NCBI RefSeq assembly: GCF_024807655.1
Contig: NZ_JANUCR010000004.1
Span: forward strand, 53,282-117,281
Source of the DNA: Methanococcus voltae
Lineage (GTDB): Archaea > AGJL01 > Methanococci > Methanococcales > Methanococcaceae
DNA: 64,000 nt
Direction of reading: 5' to 3'
The notes under the pieces were generated by a model, which made no database searches, was not told the origin of the DNA, and saw nothing but the letters and a program-made list of their open reading frames with translations. Below are positions 58,455 through 64,000 of the stretch, one piece after another (position 1 is the first letter of the stretch; each line of letters starts with the position of its first letter). The translations under genes and the position numbers were made by a program.

Positions 58455-58610
58455 ATGAAAACTGAAGAAATAAGACCCAAGGTATTCGAGGGAACAATAA
58501 AAGAATGGGGCAATTCAGCGAGATTCTCAATGAAAAAGGAGTACGTCGGAAAAAGGGCAATACTCGTAATAGTTGAGGATGAAGAAAACCAAAAAGGACG
58601 GATTGATTAA
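58455..58610 (+). CDS. AbrB-like (DUF2080-type) 51-residue protein
   Basis: This short gene begins at ATG after GAGGTGAG and encodes 51 residues. Its centre (FEGTIKEWGNSARFSMKKEYVGKRAILVIVED) has the swapped-hairpin AbrB pattern of the transposon- or element-encoded DUF2080 family: a strand, GNSA, a basic P-K-K-like segment, then a V-I-V-E-D strand. It is probably a small DNA-binding regulator or antitoxin-type protein. Its TAA is directly followed by the ATG of the next gene, so the two are translationally coupled. Confidence 0.75.
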   Translation: MKTEEIRPKVFEGTIKEWGNSARFSMKKEYVGKRAILVIVEDEENQKGRID

Positions 58611-58883
58611 ATGTACCCGTTAGTTAAGAAATCTGGACGTACACGAGAGTATGAAGTTATAGATTGTCAAGGTTCAGAAAATGCACAAGTTAAAATATAT
58701 AGCCACGACTTTAAGGAAGTTTCAATCGGCAATTATGTAAAAAATAAATTTTTAGTCCGAGATACTGAATTAAATGAGTTATTTATTTTAAAAACTAAAA
58801 ATAGTCAAATTTTCAAAGGCGATATTCTTGAAATATTCTTTATGAATGGAGAATATCAAATTAATAAGATAAATAGTCAATAA
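58611..58883 (+). CDS. Small element protein of unknown function (90 aa)
   Basis: The 90-residue, mostly beta-strand protein (VKIYSHDFKEVSIGNYVKNKFLVRD, then DILEIFFMNGEYQINKI) is not recognised. It starts on the base after the stop of the AbrB-like gene and has no ribosome site of its own. This suggests coupled translation and possibly a shared task, such as a two-protein regulator or a toxin-antitoxin-like pair (inference). It has no membrane segment. Confidence 0.55.
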   Translation: MYPLVKKSGRTREYEVIDCQGSENAQVKIYSHDFKEVSIGNYVKNKFLVRDTELNELFILKTKNSQIFKGDILEIFFMNGEYQINKINSQ

Positions 58884-58965
58884 TTATCAAAAAAATAATG
58901 AATTATAAACTAAAATACAAAATAAAATAACGAAATTAACAAAAAATAATGCAAAAGGTGCAAAT

Positions 58966-59418
58966 ATGAGATTGAACGAAAATAAAGCGGAATTTTTTGG
59001 AAAATCATTCGGTAATTCTGTAACTTTAATCGTGGAAAAAGGAAAAGATAAGAACGAAAAAACAGGAAAATATGACATTTACAATGAAGACAAAGAGGGT
59101 ACAGTTACCTTATTTTTAGATATGGTAAAGTCATTCGAGAGCAACGGAAAAACAAAATACATAGCAAACATTCCAATATCAATGATTTCTGAATTAGTGA
59201 ATGAAAGAGAAAAGAACGAAGAATTTAAGAAATTTTTCGATAAATGTGCATCAAATGGTAAAATTTGGGAAATCATCAAATTGATAAATCAAGGAGTTAC
59301 AGAAAGTGCCATCGATTTAGTGGCAAAAGATTTAGGAATCTCTAAAGAACTTGTTAATAAAGCTTACGAGCTTGTAAAAGACTATTCAAAGGAACACAAC
59401 AATAAACAAAATGCTTAG
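58966..59418 (+). CDS. Element protein with C-terminal HTH-like tail (150 aa)
   Basis: The N-terminal third (KAEFFGKSFGNSVTLIVEKG) is beta-rich and contains a G-N-S turn. The C-terminal segment (SAIDLVAKDLGISKELVNKAYELVKDY) is a convincing helix-turn-helix. It resembles the next gene in both order and tail (IANDLGVSEVKVMEIF), so the two look like diverged tandem copies. Probably DNA-binding; its exact role is unknown. The ribosome site is AAGGTG. Confidence 0.55.
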   Translation: MRLNENKAEFFGKSFGNSVTLIVEKGKDKNEKTGKYDIYNEDKEGTVTLFLDMVKSFESNGKTKYIANIPISMISELVNEREKNEEFKKFFDKCASNGKIWEIIKLINQGVTESAIDLVAKDLGISKELVNKAYELVKDYSKEHNNKQNA

Positions 59419-59427
59419 GTGGGTTAA

Positions 59428-59841
59428 ATGGCTACGATTGATTTAAAATCCATTCCAAGACCTGCACGAATTAATTTAGGTTATGGCTCTGCTACTGCCT
59501 ATCCTTTTATTGCCGAAGATGACGAAGAAACTAAGATTATAAACGCATTTGACCCTGATAGAAGCGGTTATGTTGTAATTAGGTCGTATGCAAACTGTGT
59601 TTCAAAGGAAAAAACCAAAGAAGTTTATTTATCATACATTGATTTCTTAAAAATGGTTAAAGCCTACGAAGAAAACAACGATTTCCGAAATTCCGTATTA
59701 GTCGGTTATGAAAAAGCAGTTTTAAAAGAATTGAGACGATTAAAAGCCACTGGTGTGGGATTTGACAGTCTTAGAAAAATTGCGAACGATTTGGGAGTTA
59801 GTGAAGTTAAAGTAATGGAAATATTTTCAGAAGATGAATAA
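59428..59841 (+). CDS. Element protein, tandem relative of the preceding gene (137 aa)
   Basis: The 137-residue protein has a beta-rich N-terminal half (INLGYGSATAYPFIAEDD, then GYVVIRSYAN), a helical middle and a C-terminal HTH-like tail (FDSLRKIANDLGVSEVKVMEIFSEDE). It begins 9 bp after the preceding stop with ribosome site AGGTGGG. Shared tail and middle patterns (YIDFLKMVKAYEENNDF against ISMISELVNEREKNEEF) suggest common descent. Confidence 0.55.
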   Translation: MATIDLKSIPRPARINLGYGSATAYPFIAEDDEETKIINAFDPDRSGYVVIRSYANCVSKEKTKEVYLSYIDFLKMVKAYEENNDFRNSVLVGYEKAVLKELRRLKATGVGFDSLRKIANDLGVSEVKVMEIFSEDE

Positions 59842-59869
59842 AGATGAATAAACGGTCTTGGGCGGTAAA

Positions 59870-61210
59870 ATGAGCGTTAATATTAACAAAATTAAATTTG
59901 ACGATGGTTACGCTAAGAAATATGATAAAAGGATAGTAATTGATAGAGTTTATGTATCTATACAATGTCCTTTTTTATTTTCAGTTTTAGGTAATGGATT
60001 TAATAAAACTATTTACGAGAACTTAAAGAAGAATTATCCGCAATTCGTCCAAAGAATAACTGAAAAAAAGAACGGGGGTAAAACTGGAGACTTTCACTTT
60101 AGGATACCCGTAGAAGTTTGGGAAGACGGAAAACTTGAATCTAACTTGCAAGGTGAAGAAATAGCTTCTATTTCAATAAGTTTCAGACAACCGCACGTAG
60201 CAAGGGGTTATTTCAATATGAACCGGCTTTATATGCACGAACACGGTTTAAATCCTTATAATTCATCATACCGAGATGATAATGTATTGCCGATTTCAAT
60301 AAGGGAAGATAAAAACAATACACTACTAAAAGAGTATTCAAGATTGTTTATAAATCGAATAGATGAATATAAACGTGAATACAATTATTATCTAAAAGAA
60401 TTATTTGGTATTGATATTGAAAAACTTAAAAGAGACCTTGATAGGGTAGAAATGACATATGACAAGCTCATTGAGGTATCTGTTCAAAGTGCGGAGGTTT
60501 GTGTTGAATGGTTGAATTGTGAAAGTTTGCAATTTAATTATATCACTGAAGCGAGAAGAAATAACTATTTAAAGGTTTATGGCGACCTTACCCAAACGGA
60601 GTATTACACATCCCCCAAAAAAGGAAACAAGGTTCAATTTAAACGATATCAAAAAGGGGCAGGTATAAATCGTCACGAATTTACGTGGCATTCTGAGCTC
60701 TCTCGACAGTGGATAGTTGAAGATATCCGATACTTACCACTTAGCATATTTGAGGGGGTTAATGAAAGTTATGCCCATTTTGGATTTGATTTTGAGACTA
60801 TGCGACCTTTAAAATTATCCGGCGAAAGTGTCCTACAAGATTATGCGGATTGGTGGAGATTACCCCTTGATTATGTTAAAACAGTGCTTTACGGCAAATC
60901 TTACGTTTTAAAATTCGATAGAAATTCCAAAGGAGTCCGAGAACGGTTAAAATCAAAAGGTTTAATCGTGCCACTTGAAAAGGAATTGGGTGGTAAGCGT
61001 GGCCTTTGGCGTTGGAGTGATACGGTACAAAAAATAAGGTTATCCCTACAAGGGTGCTATGTTTGCCCAGTTTGTAATAGCGTAATGAGATACGACGAAA
61101 CGAAGCATAGGCACGTTTGCGAACACTGTGGACGAGTCGATGACCATTCAATATGGCAATTAGGGGATGACCAATTAGAGGAAGAATATGGAAATAATAG
61201 CCAACAATAA
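59870..61210 (+). CDS. Possible replication initiation protein with zinc finger
   Basis: The 446-residue protein is not firmly recognised. Its N-terminal half has a Rep-like run of strands: SISISFRQPHVARGYFNMNRL, a helix pair, then VQFKRYQKGAGINRHEFTWHSEL. These recall phage and plasmid gene II/X-type replication proteins. The C terminus has a zinc finger with CPVC and CEHC separated by 14 residues, a feature of DNA-handling proteins. The position early in the operon fits replication. ATG 59870 follows GGGCGGT; an upstream TTG is less likely. Confidence 0.45.
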   Translation: MSVNINKIKFDDGYAKKYDKRIVIDRVYVSIQCPFLFSVLGNGFNKTIYENLKKNYPQFVQRITEKKNGGKTGDFHFRIPVEVWEDGKLESNLQGEEIASISISFRQPHVARGYFNMNRLYMHEHGLNPYNSSYRDDNVLPISIREDKNNTLLKEYSRLFINRIDEYKREYNYYLKELFGIDIEKLKRDLDRVEMTYDKLIEVSVQSAEVCVEWLNCESLQFNYITEARRNNYLKVYGDLTQTEYYTSPKKGNKVQFKRYQKGAGINRHEFTWHSELSRQWIVEDIRYLPLSIFEGVNESYAHFGFDFETMRPLKLSGESVLQDYADWWRLPLDYVKTVLYGKSYVLKFDRNSKGVRERLKSKGLIVPLEKELGGKRGLWRWSDTVQKIRLSLQGCYVCPVCNSVMRYDETKHRHVCEHCGRVDDHSIWQLGDDQLEEEYGNNSQQ

Positions 61211-61523
61211 ATGTATTTTAAGTAATAACTTAGAATTTGGGCGTTCGGTTAGATTTGTAAGCGACTCTTTAAAACAAATTGCACATAGAAGAGCCAACTA
61301 TTTGATAAATAAAGAAGATACGCCCTTACCTCAAAAAATAATCTACAAAGGATATAGTTTTCCTGCAACAGTCGATTTATGCGTGCCAACGAGACAAGGT
61401 AATAACTTAGGTCTTGAAATTTTAGGTAAGATTGACGGCTGGAATTATGTTATAATTTCCCAAAGACCTAAAGATTATGATTTAAGAACAAATCCGGTAG
61501 TTTGGGAAGAATTAAAACTTTAA
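61188..61523 (+). CDS. Element protein of unknown function (111 aa)
   Basis: The gene overlaps the preceding one by 23 bp, and its ribosome site (GAGGAAGAAT) lies inside it, so translation is coupled. The 111-residue basic protein has LKQIAHRRANYLINKED followed by a beta-rich part (YSFPATVDLCVPTRQGNNLGLEI, WNYVIISQRPKDYD). No family is recognised. About 170 bp of A/T-rich DNA follow, perhaps with a second promoter. Confidence 0.55.
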   Translation: MEIIANNKCILSNNLEFGRSVRFVSDSLKQIAHRRANYLINKEDTPLPQKIIYKGYSFPATVDLCVPTRQGNNLGLEILGKIDGWNYVIISQRPKDYDLRTNPVVWEELKL

Positions 61524-61703
61524 TTTCTAATTAATTCCTGTTTAATTTCTAATTAACTATAATATTTATTTATAATTATTTTAACTTAGTTTTAGCGATT
61601 TATTGATTAAATTATCAATTAATTATCAATTAATTATTAAATAATACTTTTAAAAACCGTTATTAATTTTTTAACAAATATTTGTATTTCAATGAGGTTA
61701 AAA

Positions 61704-61961
61704 ATGGAGATTGTGAAGAATTACGATAGTACAATTGTAAAAACAAACTCTAAATGGGATTATTATTTTGGAAATCTCACAGAAGAACAGCAAAAAGAAA
61801 TTTTTGATAAATTATTCAAAGATTTAATTGAAAGAAATTTAATCGGTGAAAAATCCGAACCAGTGGGAATAATAGAACTATTCGGAGCTTTTGGAGATAA
61901 ATGCAACGATGAAGTAGAATTATCTTTAAAAATGACTGACGAAGAATTTTGGAGGTTTTAA
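61704..61961 (+). CDS. Element protein of unknown function (85 aa)
   Basis: This small acidic protein (EEQQKEIFDKLFKDLIERNL, then EVELSLKMTDEEFWRF) is mostly helical and shows no known motif. ATG 61704 is preferred over ATG 61692 because GAGGT falls between the two. It is followed one base later by the next gene. Confidence 0.5.
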   Translation: MEIVKNYDSTIVKTNSKWDYYFGNLTEEQQKEIFDKLFKDLIERNLIGEKSEPVGIIELFGAFGDKCNDEVELSLKMTDEEFWRF

Positions 61962-61962
61962 A

Positions 61963-62397
61963 ATGAGTAATTGGTTTAGATTAGAAAAAGATAGTACACA
62001 ATATAATACAGCTAAAGAATATTTGCAAACTAAACAAGATATCGAAGAAAAAGCAAAGGAATATGGTAAAAAACACATCGGGAACGACTGTTCTTACTGC
62101 TATAAAAATTACGGATTAGCGTTTTGGATTACTGGATTTAGTGCATCTGAAAGTCCTAACGACCACAGGCTTTTTAATGACGAGTATGTGCCAATTAAAG
62201 GAACGACTTGCTACGAAGAATTTAACGGAATCCCATCTATTTCCATAGAAAAAATGTTTGAAATACAGGATGGCTTAAATATCTCAAAAAGTGTAGTCTA
62301 TAGGCCAGGATTTAGTCAAATTGAAGATGAAATTTATATTAAAATAGATTCGCAGTATTTGACATCAAAAGAAGGTTATATTGTAGAAAATTGGTAA
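61963..62397 (+). CDS. Element protein with cysteine cluster (144 aa)
   Basis: The 144-residue protein has an N-terminal helical region and a central segment with cysteines in NDCSYCYKNYGLAFWITGF and TTCYEEF, which could bind metal. The C terminus is strand-rich. No family is recognised. The ribosome site GGAGG lies within the end of the preceding gene. Confidence 0.5.
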   Translation: MSNWFRLEKDSTQYNTAKEYLQTKQDIEEKAKEYGKKHIGNDCSYCYKNYGLAFWITGFSASESPNDHRLFNDEYVPIKGTTCYEEFNGIPSISIEKMFEIQDGLNISKSVVYRPGFSQIEDEIYIKIDSQYLTSKEGYIVENW

Positions 62398-62409
62398 TAG
62401 GTGAAAAAG

Positions 62410-62775
62410 ATGAGATACACCCGTAAAAATTTAGCTCAAATTAACAAGGATATTTTAAAACTTGGAGCAAAACTTAACGAAATGGGCTACAATGTAGTAG
62501 TTAACACTAAAGAAATAGTGTATTCAATCGATTTATATTTTAAAGGAGCCACTTGTTCAGAATTAGAAATATTACCTAACGGAATGGGATTTAACAAGAT
62601 GACCTCAATCGATTTATTACTTACAAGCCCAACCATTACAGAAGTTAGGGCTGAAGAACTTTACAAAATTTTAGAAATCGTCGAAAAAATCTACCCTGCA
62701 AATGTGCTTTACGCATCTTTTCAATCTTGGTATACCACTGAAGAATACAATAACATAGAATGGATTAACGGTTAG
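62410..62775 (+). CDS. Element protein of unknown function (121 aa)
   Basis: The ribosome site AGGTGA overlaps the stop codon of the preceding gene, so the genes are coupled. The 121-residue protein begins with an amphipathic helix (NLAQINKDILKLGAKLNEMGYNVV) and continues with alternating strands and helices. No known family is seen. ATG 62410 is chosen; the GTG at 62401 is part of the ribosome site. Confidence 0.5.
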   Translation: MRYTRKNLAQINKDILKLGAKLNEMGYNVVVNTKEIVYSIDLYFKGATCSELEILPNGMGFNKMTSIDLLLTSPTITEVRAEELYKILEIVEKIYPANVLYASFQSWYTTEEYNNIEWING

Positions 62776-62783
62776 GTGGTTAA

Positions 62784-63086
62784 ATGTACGTTTACTACAA
62801 AGTTAATGAAAATTCCCAACTTCAAGAAAGATTAACAGAATGGGTAAAATTGAATGACACAGGAAATGAGGATGCAGACGAAAGAGAAAAAAAGCTATAC
62901 GAATTTAGAGAATTTTTAAAAGATATAGGTTTTTCTTTTAAAAATAAAGATTACGGCGGATATGGTTGGATTAAAAATGAGGGTAAAATAACAGTATTGG
63001 CAGTAGATATTAAAATTTGTGAATTAAAAAACGATAATTTAACAATATTAACCAAAGAAGAACTTAAAAAATTTGAATTTAAATAG
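62784..63086 (+). CDS. Element protein of unknown function (100 aa)
   Basis: This acidic 100-residue protein (ADEREKKLYEFREFLKDIGF, then YGGYGWIKNEGKITVLAVDI) lies 8 bp after the previous gene with ribosome site GGTGG. No family is recognised and there is no membrane segment. Confidence 0.5.
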   Translation: MYVYYKVNENSQLQERLTEWVKLNDTGNEDADEREKKLYEFREFLKDIGFSFKNKDYGGYGWIKNEGKITVLAVDIKICELKNDNLTILTKEELKKFEFK

Positions 63087-63094
63087 GTGATAAT

Positions 63095-63289
63095 TTGAAT
63101 TTCAAATTACAGTTTGATAAAACGAGATATAATAACTTGATAATTTACATTTCTAACATTATAACTATCTTATTTACACTCTATATATTATCACAAACGA
63201 TTACAATTCAAAATATGGTTTATATCTACATAATAATTACCTGTAATGCCATATTGATTTACTTATCTAAAAAAGAACTCAAAGAGTAG
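63095..63289 (+). CDS. Small two-helix membrane protein, TTG start (64 aa)
   Basis: The 64-residue protein has two predicted transmembrane helices (about residues 14-34 and 40-57) with a short basic N terminus and a Lys/Glu-rich C terminus. It starts at TTG 63095 with GGTGAT exactly 3 nt upstream. The size and topology fit holin-like or virion membrane proteins, but nothing specific is recognised. Confidence 0.55.
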   Translation: MNFKLQFDKTRYNNLIIYISNIITILFTLYILSQTITIQNMVYIYIIITCNAILIYLSKKELKE

Positions 63290-63294
63290 GTACA

Positions 63295-63576
63295 ATGATA
63301 GCAGTAGAATTTAATTCAAGTTCAAAATACTTCGATAAAGAGTGTAGCGATAAAAAGAACAATACTGTTAGAAATAACGACGGCGGTAGCAGATTTAAAG
63401 TATTAAAAGAATTTGCAGACGGAACTTTAAAAGATTTAGCTATAATAATAAGGTCAACAGACGGCAGAAGATTTATAAGACAAATAAATGACGTTTCAAT
63501 CTACGGAGATTTATTTATAATCACATGGAAACAAAGACTAAACGATAATGAAGTTAATTACGAGATACGAGCGTAG
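63295..63576 (+). CDS. Element protein of unknown function (93 aa)
   Basis: The 93-residue protein has a basic central part (NNDGGSRFKVLKEFADGTLKDLAII) and a strand-rich C terminus (RRFIRQINDVSIYGDLFIITWKQRL). No family is recognised. It begins 5 bp after the membrane protein gene with ribosome site GTAGGTACA, and its stop is joined to the next ribosome site. Confidence 0.5.
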   Translation: MIAVEFNSSSKYFDKECSDKKNNTVRNNDGGSRFKVLKEFADGTLKDLAIIIRSTDGRRFIRQINDVSIYGDLFIITWKQRLNDNEVNYEIRA

Positions 63577-63585
63577 AGGGATAAT

Positions 63586-64000
63586 ATAAAGAGAAAAATA
63601 TACATACTTTTATTTTTATTTTTTTTAACGAATACAGTTAATGCCTATGACTACTTTGGAGATTCCGAAGTAGAAGATACTACAGACGGTAGTATGGACA
63701 ATTTTAAGATTACTTCACACTATTTTAATGAGTCAACAAATGAATTAACATTAATAATCGATAATTACGATGGCAATTTAAAAACTGTAAACACTTATGA
63801 CGTTTACGGACAGAACTTTAAAACAATTTACGTAGAAGCTGGTAAAAACAACTATACATTTAACAACGTTAAACTAAAGGGCGGTAAATTCTTCATAGCA
63901 CTTTATAACGATAATGGAATGATACTTTATAAAAAAGATGCAACATCTTTAACCTTACCTGATAAAATCTATCTTGCATCTATTTATGCTATAACATTCT
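63586..64000 (+). CDS. Secreted protein with apparent AUA start (partial, cut by window)
   Basis: An open frame runs from 63586 to the window end and encodes a classical signal peptide: KRKIYILLFLFFLTNTVNA, with cleavage expected after NA. Between the upstream in-frame TAG (63574-63576) and the signal peptide there is no ATG, GTG or TTG. The only fitting start is ATA at 63586, with AGGGAT 3 nt upstream, the same spacing as other starts here. The mature part (DYFGDSEVEDTTDG onward) is acidic and beta-rich. It may be a virion or surface protein. Confidence 0.6.
   Translation, partial: MKRKIYILLFLFFLTNTVNAYDYFGDSEVEDTTDGSMDNFKITSHYFNESTNELTLIIDNYDGNLKTVNTYDVYGQNFKTIYVEAGKNNYTFNNVKLKGGKFFIALYNDNGMILYKKDATSLTLPDKIYLASIYAITF

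Larger units (their letters stand above)
54320..64000. mobile_element. Left part of an integrated virus or plasmid
   Basis: The segment holds an integrase, a nuclease-like gene, small DNA-binding regulators, a replication-like zinc-finger protein and a dense operon of short unknown genes, with no housekeeping genes. This is the pattern of archaeal integrated elements. M. voltae is known to carry proviruses (MVV and the A3 virus-like particle DNA), but I cannot tell from sequence alone whether this is one of them; the capsid and packaging genes would lie beyond the right edge. The left border is only approximate. Confidence 0.75.

Overview
The window comes from a mesophilic methanogenic archaeon of the genus Methanococcus, most likely M. 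voltae or a close relative. The DNA is very AT-rich, with intergenic DNA that is almost pure A/T. The genes include methanogen-specific ones: a YcaO of the McrA thioglycine type, the methanofuran enzyme MfnB, an MptN-like glutamate ligase, SepSecS for selenocysteine, PurP, GatD/GatE, an archaeal 4-phosphopantoate ligase and an EppA-type pilin. Most starts are preceded by GGTGA(T)-like ribosome binding sites 3-6 nt before ATG. The species call is an inference; the genus-level call is well supported.

Positions 1-53978 are ordinary host chromosome, mostly single genes with their own promoters. In order they hold an ASKHA-fold protein, a winged-helix regulator, lysA, a DUF167 protein, YcaO, a UPF0146 protein, a PhoU-like regulator, leuA, spcS, a TPR protein with a TIR-like N terminus, a YchF/Obg GTPase, moaA, a 1419-residue beta-helix surface protein, a glucan phosphorylase homologue that lacks the PLP lysine, purP, rnhB, trmI, gatE/gatD, LSm, rpl37e, ilvB/ilvN, a type IV pilin, wecB, an FMN-binding protein, mptN, an MnmC-like methyltransferase and Mrp. 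A mevalonate-entry block follows at 41.7-44.6 kb (DUF35 protein, thiolase, HMG-CoA synthase), with an HTH regulator and 4-phosphopantoate--beta-alanine ligase beside it, so CoA synthesis and CoA-thioester use sit together. The host part ends with rpl10e, purQ, tRNA-Arg(GCG), mfnB, a CPA1 antiporter and wecC. wecB and wecC together make UDP-ManNAcA, a sugar used in Methanococcus N-glycans.

From about 54.3 kb to the right edge the content changes to accessory DNA that I read as the left part of an integrated virus or plasmid. It holds a ribbon-helix-helix-like regulator preceded by two perfect palindromes, a complete tyrosine recombinase, a convergent PD-(D/E)XK-type nuclease with winged helices, and a MarR/PadR-like repressor. 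The repressor diverges from a long, tightly packed rightward operon that contains an AbrB-like 51-residue protein, two related HTH-tailed proteins, a replication-protein-like zinc-finger protein and a run of small unknown proteins. The operon ends in a secreted protein that appears to start at AUA and runs off the window. The right end of the element and its attachment sites are not visible.

The main hidden find lies between wecC and the element. A 106-nt minus-strand stretch (54097-54202) fits a dual-guide box C/D sRNA. Its two C-to-D intervals are both exactly 12 nt, it has a closing stem, and one guide is complementary to the conserved archaeal 23S helix-69 sequence. Other points worth a second look are the AUA start, the missing PLP lysine, the TIR-TPR protein, the Asn-rich insertions in conserved enzymes, and several palindromic operator candidates and tandem repeats.
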